DNA of 64,000 bases from Misgurnus anguillicaudatus (Eukaryota > Chordata > Actinopteri > Cypriniformes > Cobitidae), in the NCBI RefSeq assembly GCF_027580225.2, contig NC_073358.2:27926501-27990500 (forward strand), in the 5' to 3' direction. The position numbers were made by a program, and so were the translations under genes. The notes below the pieces were generated by a model. It saw nothing but the letters and a program-made list of their open reading frames with translations. It did not search any database and was not told the origin of the DNA. This document shows, piece by piece, positions 50,701 to 59,074 of the stretch (positions within the stretch are counted from its first letter, which is position 1; every line of letters begins with the position of its first letter).

Positions 50701-53700
50701 TTTTCACTGCAGATCTTGGTGACGTCAAATGACTCTCGGATTCGCCTGTATGACCTGAGAGATTTGTCTCTTTCTATGAAGTACAAAGGTTATGTGAACA
50801 GCAGCAGTCAGATCAAAGCCAGTTTCAGGTGAGAAGAGAGTTGACATTTTGATTTGACATTTATGGCAGAGAAAATCCCCCCAAAATTTATATTTTAGCA
50901 TAAATTGTATTGCATAGTGATAAATACATGCAGGATTCACCCACATATACATCGACACCCCGTTTTTTGAGAAGGGGTTTTAACATTAAGTGGCATGCCA
51001 TCTTACGCACAGAAGCCAGTGGCACGTGCCACTACGTTTTGTGGCACTTCCGGTTTCAATTGGCTCGTACCAGTGGCTCGTCGAGTGGCACTTCCAGTGT
51101 CCAGTGGCTCATGCCACTCCGTTTAGTGGCTCGTCGAGTGGCACTTTCGGTGTCCAGTGGCTCATGTCACTGTTTAGTGGTGGCTCGTTGAGTGGCACTT
51201 CCGATGTCCAGTGGCTCATACCATTCCGTTTGTGGCTTGTCTACTGACACATGTCAGTAAAACTTAGGTCTGTTGGATTGAGGCATGTGGCACTGATATT
51301 CACCGATCGATCATTACAGAACCGAGAGTAACTTACGCGTGCTGCTGCTATGTTCATTTAATTGTGACACAATGATTTTGTGTGTCCTTTTTGACTGTCT
51401 GGTGTTTCAGGTAACCGAATGCGTGAAATGCATCAAGAGCTAAATAGGACATCTTGATGATCGTATGATCATAATTCACAATTTAAGTATTAAAAATGTA
51501 AATATTTAAAATGGGAAGGCAAATATTTTATATATTTAATAAAGCACAACATTTGTCTGAGCTATATTGTATATTGTATAATAGTTTTAAATATAAATTT
51601 TCTAATTGTATTATTTGGGGGAAAATGTAGTCTGTGAGTGGCATGTTTTTATTTGTAACCAGTGCCAATGTGTTGTTTTTAATAAAAAGTGTCATTTATA
51701 AGAATCTCGCAGAATATTATAATTTTTTTTTCTGCAAAGTACCGCATTTACACACATGCACGCCAAAACAGTAGGTGTCAGTCTAACCATGTTTATGTTT
51801 AAAAACAATGTCACATATATTTACAACTTGATATTTATTTTATTTTTTTACAACTTGATATTTACACGGTGTTGACAGTGCAGATACGTCACGTGCCCTT
51901 CAAAATTACATTTTATATAGTCTATACAGTATAGATTGTTGTCTATAAGAAATAAGGGTTCGAACAAATTATTATTTCACAACATTAATGAGATAGTAAT
52001 TATTTTAAATAAATTGTTGGATTATTTCAAAGCAAAACAGATTTACAAAACACTTAGCAAAACACTTTACAAATGATTAAATCAAACACAGTTTTTTCCT
52101 TTATTTTATGCATTTCATTGGATCTAAATGTTGCCTACAGTATGCTTTAAGAAGGAGTCAGTTTTTTTTCTTAGATCTCGTCTTTCATTTAAAGGGTATC
52201 TAGTAGACTCACTTAAATTAGGCAAACTACTTTAAAAAAAAAGATTTACAAAAACTGATTAAATATTAAGAAAAGGCACAATGTTCACACGACCATGGCT
52301 CGGACAAATACTGTGCTTTATTAAATGAAAACACTCAAAATATTATGCATTTCCATTTTAAATACTGTGATCATACAATTCCTTTATGAACGAGCGTCAA
52401 GATGATATATTTAGCTCTCGGCTCAATTTACGCATTCGGTTACCTGAAACAGAGTCAGAAAGGACACACAAAATCATTGTGTCACAATTAAATGAACATA
52501 GCAGCAGCACGCGTTACGCTCGAATCTGTAATGATCGATCAGTGACTATCAGTGCCACATGCCTCAATCAAACAGATCTAAGTTTTACTGACATGTGTCA
52601 GTGTACGAGCAACCAAACGGAGTGGTATGAGCCATTGGACATCGGAAGTGCCACTCGACGAGCCACTAAAAAGTGTCATGAGCCACTGGACACCGGAAAT
52701 GCCACTCGACGAGCCACTGGTACGAGCCAATGGAAACCCGGAAGTGCCACTAAACATAGTGGCACGTGCCAGTGGCTTCTGTGCGTAAGATGCCATGCCA
52801 CTTTATGTTAAAACTGCTACTGTGTTTTTTTTAATCTTATTTTAAGATCCCATATTTGATTTCTTTTTCTTTTAGCCATGACTATTCCTTCATTGTGAGC
52901 GGCTCAGAGGACAGGTATGTTTACATCTGGAGCACATACCATGACCTAAGCAAGTTTACCTCTGTGCGGAGAGATCGTAATGACTTTTGGGAAGGAATCA
53001 AAGGTAATATTTGATGTTACAACAAAAATGAATCATATATTGATGCTTCTTAAAGGGACAGTTCACCCAAAAATGAAAATTCTGTCATCATTTACTCACT
53101 CTCATGTTGTTACAAACCTTATAAATATTTTTGTTCTGATAAACACAAAGGAAGATATTTTGAGGAATGTTTGTAACCTAACCAATCAGAAAGCCCCATT
53201 GACATCCATATTAGGATAAAAGAATACTATGGAAGTCAATGGGGCCTCTGATCACAAAGAAATTTATAAAGGTTTGTAAACAATGTGAGGTTTTTGTAAA
53301 TGATGACAGAATTTAAATTTTTGGGTGAACTATCCATTTTAACTGAATAAAGGTTATGCATGTTGAGATGAAAACAGGAGTGATCAATGTTTGTACATTC
53401 TTAAACCGATTTTGTTTGTTTGCTTGTAGCCCATAATGCGGTGGTGACATCTGCAATTTTTGCTCCGCATCCGGATCTTATTGTGCCTCAGGAGGCAGGA
53501 GTAGAGAAGCCTGACTCGGACTGCAAGAGTGACAACACGGATGACTCGGAGACCATCCCATCAGGTACTGATGCTAAATGTGACATTACAACTGTAAACT
53601 CTATGGGGCGGTTTCCCGGACAGGTTTTAGATGAATCCAGGACTAGGCCTTAGTTAAATTACCACATTTAAGTAGTTTTTAAAAGCATACCTTACAAAAA

Positions 53701-55296
53701 CAATACGGTGTGCATCTTGAGACAAAATAATGGCACTGATATATATGTTAAAATGTTGCAGTGCAAGATGTGTTCAAATTAAGGCCCTGTTTACACTAGA
53801 GCATTTGCGTTTTAAAACGGCATTTTAAAATGAAAACGATCTTTGTTTATACTGGCATTTTAAAAAGAATCTTCATCCACACTATACACCACCATAAACG
53901 CATGAAACATGACCAATCACGTAACTGAGCATGCGCATAAAAGTGTAAAATAACTTATTACTCTAATAATAGCTTACCTTTGCGCATTTATGCAGCCTAG
54001 GGGTGTGCCATTTTGACAAAAATTCATACCTGGATCCTTTGCCGGCAACTACAACAGACACTATTTTTGAACCTATAAAAATGTGTTTTGGAAAGTCTTC
54101 ACCCCCCCCCCCCCCTTACAACATATTAATAGGTTAATGTTGATGTTATAAACCAAACAGAAAGGTCTTTATGATTTAAAAAGGAAGCATTCAAGTGAAC
54201 AGTACTAAACAGTAGCGAACTTGAAGCAAAAATAAATTTCAGCAAATGCTTTTTTCAAAGCAAAGCAAAAACTTTAATCAAACATAATAAGAGGTAAACA
54301 CCAAATAACTTATCTTCCCTTACCTGTCGCTGTTCAGTGTGCAATTAATTAATAAAAATTAATATGACGTTAATAGCAACACAGAAATAGCAAAAAGCGC
54401 AATCGGCTAAACGAGCATATGACGTTAATTTTATTGTTTTTATTAATTTATATTAACAAAACTTATCAACAAAACATCGATTCAAATTAAGAGACAAATT
54501 ATATGAAACGAAATTCATTTTAAAGTAGCAAACAAAACTTAAATTAAACTCGAAATAAAGTCTGACCCATTACAATTCTCCCTTCATATTGGCATTTACA
54601 ACGCCCTATATGGCGTAAAAAATTACAGTCTATCTTTCGTAATAAGCTAACTAAATTTAAACAAAACATAAACAACATTACAACAATATTCAAACTCAAC
54701 AATACTCAAACATAAATATAAAACAGACATTATCTATAAGGATACACGTTAAAACAATCTGATATAGCGTTTATAATAGAGGGTTGGTAGATGTTTACTA
54801 TTTTTGGCAAAACCTCTGTTGCAAGCCTCCATTTACCTGAATAAAAATAATGTTTACTTTGAAAATGATGCGCTGTCACGTTAACATCAGCTGTTCGTTT
54901 ACACAAGACTCCGTCTTCGTTCATTTACACTGCAGCGCAACGTCTTGAGTTCTCAAACTAAAACAGGGTCTGCAGCGTTTGCGATCGAATCCGTTTATGA
55001 GGGTCGAAAACGGTGATGTAGTGTAGATGAAAGGCGTTTTAGAAAAGTAACGCGTTTTAAAGGATAAATGCATTAATGTAAACATAGCCTAGGCAGCTCA
55101 AACATGCATTGTAGTCCAGGAAACCACCCCTACATGTGCTGACGATCAAAAGTGACACCCATTTTTCTCTTTCCGCTGTTCATTTATCTTATCTTACTGT
55201 TTCTCAGGGGCGCTGAAAACAGACCACTCTGAAGTTTTGCTGTCTGCTGATTTCACCGGAGCCATTAAAGTGTTTGTCAATGTTAAAAAATACTGA
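29723..55296 (+). CDS. wdr44: wdr44, RAB11-binding WD-repeat protein 44 (19 coding exons)
   Basis: Joining the 19 exons listed separately gives 905 codons plus stop (human 913). Most of the C-terminal half is almost identical to human WDR44. Layout: FFAT-like VAP-binding motif EFYDAAE at residues 10-16; acidic, low-complexity N-terminal half; proline-rich segment at about 228-260, which in human binds the BAR proteins GRAF1/2; region about 330-500 corresponding to the RAB11A-binding part, with [20 protein letters not shown] conserved; then seven WD-type blades from 505 to 903. Known role: RAB11 effector on endosomal tubules, linked to the ER through VAPA/B, in export of selected cargo and restraint of ciliogenesis. 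All junctions are in phase, but two are not canonical as written (intron 9 acceptor, intron 13 donor). Introns 6, 16, 17 and 18 are mainly transposon. Confidence 0.95.
31563..32570. mobile_element. 1-kb element, family E copy 2, complete TIRs
   Basis: Ends GAAGAGTTTGGTTCCAAAA and the exact inverse TTTTGGAACCAAACTCTTC, 19 bases perfect. Flanks are AT|...|AT (CATAT and ATATA). Same orientation and colinear with the truncated copy at 17,264-18,223. No transposase frame. Confidence 0.78.
32628..33027. mobile_element. hAT MITE, target duplication TGTTTGAT
   Basis: Ends TAGGGATGCAC and GTGCATCCCTA are exact inverted repeats. TGTTTGAT is duplicated exactly at 32,620-32,627 and 33,028-33,035. Internal sequence is rich in TATCGG words. 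400 bases, non-coding. Confidence 0.9.
33186..35015. mobile_element. Harbinger-like element with internal tandem duplication
   Basis: Ends GGCCATGTTTACATTAGAGC and (inverted) GGCTATGTTTACATTAATGC, flanked by TTA at 33,183-33,185 and 35,016-35,018; a 3-bp TWA duplication suits PIF/Harbinger. The interior contains two copies of a unit of about 541-560 bases, 33,501-34,041 and 34,042 to about 34,600. The related copy at 53,783-55,089 has a single unit. Confidence 0.75.
35673..35706 (+). CDS. wdr44: wdr44 coding exon 2
   Basis: A 34-base exon between TTTTGTAG and GAG|GTAGGA, encoding [11 protein letters not shown] after a split alanine. Frame is kept (phase 2 to 0). Small and variable, so less certain than later exons. 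Confidence 0.7.
35707..37594 (+). other. wdr44 intron 2
   Basis: Contains the TTAA-flanked element at 36,369-37,052. No further exon seen. Confidence 0.65.
36369..37052. mobile_element. TTAA-flanked long-inverted-repeat element, family F
   Basis: Ends AGGGACACTCCACTTTTTTG and (inverted) AGGACACTCCAGTTTTTTG-like, with TTAA at 36,365-36,368 and 37,053-37,056. The arms are inverted over a few hundred bases (TTTTCCAGCTCC on the left and GGAGCTGGAAAA on the right). Confidence 0.78.
37595..37672 (+). CDS. wdr44: wdr44 coding exon 3
   Basis: 78 bases, 26 codons ([10 protein letters not shown]...), between GCATGTAG and CTTCAG|GTAGTT, phase 0 at both ends. N-terminal low-conservation region; accepted on phase, splice sites and position. 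Confidence 0.72.
37719..37741. repeat. CT dinucleotide run in wdr44 intron 3
   Basis: About eleven CT units. Simple sequence. Confidence 0.7.
38399..39023 (+). CDS. wdr44: wdr44 coding exon 4 (largest; proline-rich region)
   Basis: 625 bases. Starts [11 protein letters not shown], matching human [11 protein letters not shown], then divergent acidic sequence, [17 protein letters not shown] (closely matching human) and a proline-rich run near residues 228-260. The human counterpart of the latter contacts the SH3 domains of GRAF proteins. Donor GAGG|GTAGGT, phase 1. Confidence 0.92.
39220..39344 (+). CDS. wdr44: wdr44 coding exon 5
   Basis: Bounded by TTCTGTAG and ACAG|GTTTGT. Ends [17 protein letters not shown], nearly identical to human. 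Phase 1 to 0. Confidence 0.92.
39467..39559 (+). CDS. wdr44: wdr44 coding exon 6
   Basis: 31 codons between GTGAGCAG and GATGAG|GTATTT. Contains [16 protein letters not shown], as in human. Start of the RAB11-binding part. Confidence 0.93.
39601..39893. mobile_element. MITE in wdr44 intron 6
   Basis: Ends AGGGCCGGTCACACTGGA and TCTAGTGTGACCGCGGCT are imperfect inverted repeats. Target duplication is not clear. About 290 bases, non-coding, 42 bases after the exon 6 donor. Confidence 0.55.
39928..41604. mobile_element. hAT element filling wdr44 intron 6, duplication CTTCTGTG
   Basis: Ends TAGGGCTGTCACGATTATGA and TCATTGTGACAGCCCTA are inverted with few mismatches. CTTCTGTG is duplicated exactly at 39,920-39,927 and 41,605-41,612. 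1,677 bases. Inside, a minus-strand frame near 40,472-40,837 has no transposase motif that I recognise, and a smaller element seems nested at about 41,138-41,350. Confidence 0.85.
41138..41350. mobile_element. Small hAT-like insert nested in the intron 6 element
   Basis: AGGGCTGGGGGATTAATTGC on the left and AAATCGCACAGCCCA on the right form degenerate inverted ends around AATCG-rich sequence. No target duplication found, so the call is tentative. Confidence 0.45.
41687..41823 (+). CDS. wdr44: wdr44 coding exon 7
   Basis: Encodes [18 protein letters not shown] and [18 protein letters not shown], almost identical to human. Bounded by TTGTATAG and ATCTC|GTAAGT; phase 0 to 2. Confidence 0.95.
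42045..42240. repeat. Old hAT-related repeat fragment
   Basis: GCAGGGGTTCCCAAACGTTT at 42,039-42,058 and GTGACCCACGGTTTAAA near 42,223-42,239 resemble the degenerate ends of a common fish hAT MITE. Similar text occurs near 46,040-46,115. Confidence 0.45.
42626..42709 (+). CDS. wdr44: wdr44 coding exon 8
   Basis: Bounded by CTCTGCAG and AGAAC|GTAAGA. Encodes [14 protein letters not shown] and [11 protein letters not shown], as in human with small changes. Phase 2 to 2. Confidence 0.93.
43001..43259 (+). CDS. wdr44: wdr44 coding exon 9
   Basis: Bounded by TTATTCAG and CACATG|GTGAGG. Encodes [20 protein letters not shown] through [11 protein letters not shown], virtually the human sequence and the end of the RAB11-binding part. 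Ends in phase 0. Confidence 0.95.
43375..43513 (+). CDS. wdr44: wdr44 coding exon 10 (WD blade 1), acceptor reads TG
   Basis: Encodes [19 protein letters not shown], then [17 protein letters not shown], matching human through the GHD-less first WD blade. Donor GAAG|GTAACC. The conserved exon start at GGTGCGG is preceded by TTTTTTCACATG, so the acceptor dinucleotide is TG, not AG. No in-frame AG nearby would keep the blade intact. See findings. Confidence 0.9.
44537..45239. mobile_element. GGGGCGGTTTCCC-type element, copy 1, interrupted
   Basis: Ends AGGGGCGGTTTCCCAGACAG and CTGTCTGGGAAACCACCCCT are inverted repeats with one mismatch or so. A TTAA-flanked element interrupts it at 44,702-45,160. 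Other copies: 53,605-55,130 and 58,361-58,566. Confidence 0.75.
44702..45160. mobile_element. TTAA-flanked MITE, family G, nested
   Basis: Ends AGGGGACAGAGAATGA and TCATTCTATGTCACCT are imperfect inverted repeats, with TTAA at 44,698-44,701 and 45,161-45,164. Inserted in the GGGGCGGTTTCCC-type element. Confidence 0.75.
45242..45533. mobile_element. TTA-flanked Harbinger-like MITE
   Basis: Ends CTGTGGGTTTACACCA and TGGTGTAAACCCACAG are exact inverted repeats, flanked by TTA at 45,239-45,241 and 45,534-45,536. It abuts the preceding element directly. Confidence 0.78.
46268..46639. mobile_element. TTAA-flanked MITE, family H
   Basis: Ends AGGTGCAGTGTGTAA and TTACACACTGCACCT are exact inverted repeats, with TTAA at 46,264-46,267 and 46,640-46,643. 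The ORFs across it on both strands are not genes. Confidence 0.82.
46941..47185. mobile_element. TTAA-flanked MITE, family I
   Basis: Ends AGGAAGAGTATGTAGG and (inverted) AGGAACAGTATGTAAG, with TTAA at 46,937-46,940 and 47,186-47,189. 245 bases, non-coding. Confidence 0.75.
47516..47580 (+). CDS. wdr44: wdr44 coding exon 11
   Basis: Bounded by ATTTAAG and GAGGG|GTAAGC. Encodes [20 protein letters not shown], the serine-rich loop after blade 1 in human. Phase 1 to 0. Confidence 0.92.
47675..47791 (+). CDS. wdr44: wdr44 coding exon 12 (WD blade 2, first part)
   Basis: Encodes [19 protein letters not shown] then [19 protein letters not shown], the latter nearly identical to human. Acceptor CTCGACAAG, donor TCAAAG|GTAAGA. 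The start is chosen at the first AG that keeps phase 0. Confidence 0.9.
48521..48643 (+). CDS. wdr44: wdr44 coding exon 13 (WD blades 2-3), donor reads GA
   Basis: Encodes [19 protein letters not shown], then [19 protein letters not shown] and HPR, as in human. For the conserved DDRYFLSG of the next exon to follow, the exon must end at AGG (48,643), which puts GATGAGTG at the donor. A GT|AG alternative (exon ending at 48,648 joined to 48,734) also stays in frame but changes DDR to DE. See findings. Confidence 0.85.
48726..48917 (+). CDS. wdr44: wdr44 coding exon 14 (WD blades 3-4)
   Basis: Encodes [20 protein letters not shown] through [16 protein letters not shown], almost identical to human. 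Acceptor TTTCCTTAG, donor ACAGAG|GTGTGT. Phase 0 at both ends. Confidence 0.93.
48918..49835 (+). other. wdr44 intron 14
   Basis: AT-rich. The text near 48,950-49,190 contains TTAACATTG-like and TAATGC words repeated in both orientations, characteristic of an old MITE, but ends could not be fixed. Confidence 0.4.
49836..49937 (+). CDS. wdr44: wdr44 coding exon 15
   Basis: 34 codons: [17 protein letters not shown], then [17 protein letters not shown]. Acceptor TTCTCAG, donor AATAAG|GTGAGA. Phase 0 to 0. Confidence 0.95.
50211..50635. repeat. Probable MITE in wdr44 intron 15
   Basis: CTGGGATACACTGCACGATT on the left and GTCGCACAGTGTGATC and TGCACTGTATTCAAT on the right suggest degenerate inverted ends. 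Boundaries are uncertain. Confidence 0.35.
50713..50828 (+). CDS. wdr44: wdr44 coding exon 16 (WD blade 5)
   Basis: Encodes [20 protein letters not shown] through [12 protein letters not shown], identical in register to human. Acceptor CACTGCAG, donor TTTCAG|GTGAGA; ends phase 2. Confidence 0.95.
50979..52813. mobile_element. Long-arm foldback element with minisatellite arms, wdr44 intron 16
   Basis: The left arm from TTTTAACATTAAGTGGCATG to about 51,480 and the right arm from about 52,370 to 52,813 are inverted copies of about 450 bases. Near the tips each arm holds several degenerate units built on GTGGCTCGTCGAGTGGCACT, making a small minisatellite. The centre is AT-rich. No transposase frame is present, and the 141-codon frame at 52,386-52,811 is only the arm sequence. 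It ends about 62 bases before exon 17. Confidence 0.8.
52876..53003 (+). CDS. wdr44: wdr44 coding exon 17 (WD blade 6)
   Basis: Encodes [19 protein letters not shown], then [18 protein letters not shown] and WEGIK. Acceptor TTCTTTTAG, donor CAAAG|GTAATA. Phase 2 to 1. Confidence 0.95.
53054..53338. mobile_element. TTAA-flanked MITE, family C copy 3, in wdr44 intron 17
   Basis: Ends AGGGACAGTTCACCC and GGGTGAACTATCCAT, with TTAA at 53,050-53,053 and 53,339-53,342. It makes up 285 of the 426 bases of intron 17. Confidence 0.82.
53430..53564 (+). CDS. wdr44: wdr44 coding exon 18
   Basis: Encodes [20 protein letters not shown] and an acidic tail ending PSG. The first half matches human [15 protein letters not shown]; the rest is the divergent loop before the last blade. 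Acceptor CTTGTAG, donor CATCAG|GTACTG. Phase 1 to 1. Confidence 0.93.
53605..55130. mobile_element. GGGGCGGTTTCCC-type element, copy 2, with nested Harbinger-like element
   Basis: The left end GGGGCGGTTTCCCGGACAGG and right end AGTCCAGGAAACCACCCC are inverted. A Harbinger-like element (53,783-55,089) splits it: comparison with the intact copy at 58,361-58,566 shows the break inside the text before GGCAGCTCAAACATGC. Confidence 0.78.
53783..55089. mobile_element. Harbinger-like element, single-unit copy, nested
   Basis: Ends GGCCCTGTTTACACTAGAGC and (inverted) GGCTATGTTTACATTAATGC; flanks TAA (53,780-53,782) and TAG (55,090-55,092). Same family as 33,186-35,015 but without the internal duplication. 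A C-run occurs at about 54,100-54,115. The minus-strand frame at 54,730-54,924 is not a gene. Confidence 0.75.
55208..55296 (+). CDS. wdr44: wdr44 coding exon 19 (last blade and stop)
   Basis: Acceptor TGTTTCTCAG. Encodes [20 protein letters not shown] then VFVNVKKY and TGA. The human tail is VFVNKRKNVS, so the end differs by a few residues. Confidence 0.95.
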
Positions 55297-56275
55297 GTGA
55301 ACACCTAGCACACGTAAAATAATTAAAAAAATTCCTCTTATTTTGGGCAGAGCTGAAACTGAGTAAACTAAAGCAGTGCCACTTTACATCTAACTGAGCC
55401 CCCATTTATTGACCAATCAGCTGCTGGTGAGTGCTCTGAGAGGCGGAGATTTTAAGCCCCGCCTTATTTGCGGAGAACAGGGACCCAGGAAGTTGGAGGG
55501 CGGGGACAGTTAAGTAACAGGGATTTAAATGTCTTCACAGCCGAACACATTTCTCTCTTTCTTTTACCTTTTTAATAATTTGATTTCATTTGGAGATGAA
55601 TAGTTGAGAGGTATTATTACACTGTTATCGTGCGTACACAAAAGGGCTTTACAATGCACAGATCGATGATGCCGTTTTAATGGATGAGTGAACCTGCAAG
55701 CCTGTTTGTGAACAGAATTGATAGCAGAAATACACACAGCATTTTAATTTTTTTCCTGCACATTCTAATCCCAACCTCGAGTGTTTTCCAGAAAGTATCG
55801 CACATTTCCAACGCTAGCACTAACTAAATTCATTTCAGTTTAGAAGTCTTTGTCAGTGTTATGTTGTAAAAAATAATTGAACCAGATTTTTTATGTGTAC
55901 GATTCCAGAAAAAAAGGATTTTCCCATGTATGGTGTTTTAATCTATGTATGCATTAAAACATTGCATTTTTCACTGGTGTGATTCAGTTTGTCTCTTTAT
56001 GCTTCTTTCTTAGTCTGAACATGCACATTAATATTTTTTAATAAGATTTCTTGTATTTAGCATTTATTCTAATGTCAACCTTATGACAAAAGTTTTATCA
56101 AATGTTTTTAACTGTACCAATATCTTTGATGTCAATATTAAGTGACTTAAATACCAATGATAGATTTTTGTTTTCAAATATTTTTTCCTAATTATTCTTT
56201 TCATACATTATACAATTTCCTTGTTGCACTGAATTTTTTTTTAAGTTTAATAAATTTGAAATTACAATTAATTTA
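55297..56275 (+). other. wdr44 3' UTR with candidate polyadenylation signals
   Basis: Non-coding sequence after the stop. ATTAAA at 55,953-55,958 and AATAAA at 56,249-56,254, each followed by T-rich text, are candidate poly(A) signals; which is used cannot be told. Confidence 0.5.
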
Positions 56276-56667
56276 AAATTTCTTGAGTAGTGAGGGGTTG
56301 CTACAAATTATAAAAAAAATAACTTGGAGACATTTCACAAGACTTTTTTAAGATGTCAAATAAATCTTTGGTGTCCCCAGAGTACGTATTTGAAGTTTTA
56401 GCTTAAAATATCATATAGATAATTTGTTAGAGTTCAAAGTTTGTATGCATGTTAAAATTGCCACTTTGTATGTGTGAGCAAAAATGTGCAGTTTTTGGGT
56501 GTGTCCTTTAAAATGCACATGAGCTGATCTCTGAACTAAATGGAAGTGCCGTGGTTGGATACTACTGCCCCTTAATCTGCACTATCCCCTTCTGACATCA
56601 CAAGGGGAGCCAAATTGCAATGAGCTATTTTTCACAAGCTTGGTTTACCAAAACTAAGGCTGCATCC

Positions 56668-57689
56668 AAATACCCACACTTGCGTTCTTGGCCACTTGAG
56701 TAAGTTCACAAGACTGTCCCATGTCTTAAAACTGGCAAAGTGCAGTGCCCTTAATGCACACTAAACAAATCGGTATTCAAAGTGTATCCTGTCATGCATC
56801 ACGTTCAGGATGTAAGTCATGAGACTTTTGCCGAAATCTCGCGAGATGTCATGGAAACTTATAATTGTAAGTTAAAGTTGCCATGAAACGGAAGTAGCGA
56901 TTGCCTTATTTTCCCCGTGGTGACGTATATCCGAATGAAACGGCTTTTGAGATAAAATAAGGCAGGGCTGGATTTGAATTTGTCCATCGAGATCTGATTG
57001 GATCGTTTGAAGTTGGATCGTGTTGCTAATTGCTGCGATCTTCTTCCGGACCCCGCCCACCTGCCATACTTATGACCGGAAGTGAAGAGAGATCTTTTTG
57101 AGGAGGGGAGGAGATTTGCTTTTTGATTAAAGATTATGAGCACACACAAATTTTTGAAAAATAATGAAGCTCACAGATAAGTCATTTGTTAATAATACCA
57201 CAATATTAAACAAAATATATATATACTTTTTCATTTCAATTTCATTGCGACTTTAATAAATGGATTTAACATATTTTGGTAGTAAAACGGAGAGTGGTAC
57301 ACATAATTTAGTTGGTGCCAGTATGCATTTTGTAAAATATCTGCAACTGCTTTTATCACATAATTAGAAACAACATTAATGGGACTACTGAATAAACAAT
57401 AAAATTTAATAAAGCTGCGTGCACAAAATGAAGAGTTTTTACAGATGCAAAGAATTCTGCTTCTGAAAGTTTCAGGTAAATAGATAAGCTTTTTTATTCA
57501 TTTGTTTATGTGTTCATTTTATTTAAAGCAAAACTTAAAATTATTACTATTAAAATGTAAAAAATGAATATGTTTTGGTGCAAAATGATGCCAGATCTTT
57601 ACGCTCACTAGAACACTTGGGTAAAATAAAGGAAATATGTCATGTAAGTAGTCAAGTGCAAAGACCGCAAGTGTGGTTATTTGGACGCA
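56668..57689. mobile_element. Inverted-repeat element containing a TTAA MITE
   Basis: GGCTGCATCCAAATACCCAC at the left is matched inverted by GTGTGGTTATTTGGACGCAG at the right (the match continues to about 25 bases with few mismatches). The TTAA MITE at 56,876-57,252 lies inside. Target duplication not resolved. Confidence 0.65.
56876..57252. mobile_element. TTAA-flanked MITE, family J, nested
   Basis: Ends AGTTGCCATGAAA and (inverted) AGTCGCAATGAAA, with TTAA at 56,872-56,875 and 57,253-57,256. Nested in the element at 56,668-57,689. Confidence 0.7.
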
Positions 57690-58360
57690 GCCTGTTCTTT
57701 TTCACATTTTGACGGTTGATAGAAGCACTGGGGACCCAATTATAGCACTAAAACACTTTAAGCGAATTCAACTTTGTTTTTACAATTTATAGCAACTCCT
57801 CACTAGTTAAGAACGTTGAAATGCATGTAAATTCAAGTTGATGAAACTTGAAAATTTTAGTGCAACAAGGAATTTTTTTACAGTATATGGAAATGCAGCT
57901 TTCAGAATGGCACATCCATAATCCCGTTTTTCCTTAAAAATTCAAACATTAAAATAATAAATAAAAATAATATCATAAACAATATAATAAAACATTAGTT
58001 TTTTGAAGAGCTCTCCCTTCTCCATTTTTTTTTTTTTTTGGGGGGGGATTATTGCTTTTGGTTTGTGCATTTAAATTCAATTCACAGAAATTCTACAGTG
58101 TGTTGTCTTTTGTCACATTCATTACACTTCTATTTCCAATAGAAAACACAAGTATATAGACTGATATTTTATATATATTATGTCTGGACTAATATAGATA
58201 TAAACAGATGGTTCAAGATATTTGTAATAAATACATTTTCTAAGAAATTATATTTAAATTTTTGACTGAAAATGTCACATCCATAATGCTGATATTGCTC
58301 ATGTTCAAATACTCTACAGCTATTTTACATGTATATACGAATATAACATACTATGTGACG
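57690..58360. other. Intergenic spacer between wdr44 and u2surp
   Basis: AT-rich, with a T-run followed by a G-run at 58,025-58,047. No gene visible. Confidence 0.4.
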
Positions 58361-58566
58361 GTTTCCCGGACAGGGTTTAGATTAGTCCAGGACTAGGCCT
58401 TAGTTATATTAGGACATTTAAATAGTTTTTATAAACAAACCTTACAAAAACAATAATGATACTGATATATTTTAAGATATGGCAGTACAAGGTTTTTAAA
58501 TAAAGGCAGCTCAAACATGCATTTTAGTCTGGGACTAGCATAAGCCCTGTCCGGGAAACCGCCCCT
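58361..58566. mobile_element. GGGGCGGTTTCCC-type element, copy 3, intact and short
   Basis: ACGGTTTCCCGGACAGGGTT on the left and GTCCGGGAAACCGCCCCT on the right are inverted. This is the uninterrupted form of the copies at 44,537 and 53,605. Confidence 0.75.
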
Positions 58567-59074
58567 ATATGAATGAACAAAGACGTTCATGTTTTTCTTC
58601 ATTTTCGGAGATGAACGCACTTGCCATTTATTCCACTGTATTTTAAGATTCTCGGATGATTTATTATTTACATGTAAATCTGACACTCAGTTTGTATCCA
58701 GGTTCTTATCAATAACATACAAAAGTGCAATAAATTGCAAAATGTAAGTCATGACTTTCAGTGTTTGTAAAAAGTAAACAATTAGTTGTTATCTCGCCTC
58801 ATACAACAATCATCTACGCTAATATCATCCAGAATGACTGGTGTTTAGACATTGGCAAGATATGAATGTTTAGTTAAGTAAGGCATCTTATGATCTACAT
58901 TAATAATCTTTAAAGAGATTTGGCCAATTTGTTTAAACTCAAAACATTGCCATATTCTGCATAAAACAACAACATTGTGTATATAAATGGTCACTGACAC
59001 CACTATTTCCACTACGAAGCTTTCAAATATGATCTGATGAGAACCTCTTGCATAACATTTACACCAACACATTT

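Noticed and set aside
52386..52811. 141-codon plus-strand frame
   Set aside because: It is the right arm of the foldback element; the repeated [13 protein letters not shown] words come from the minisatellite units.
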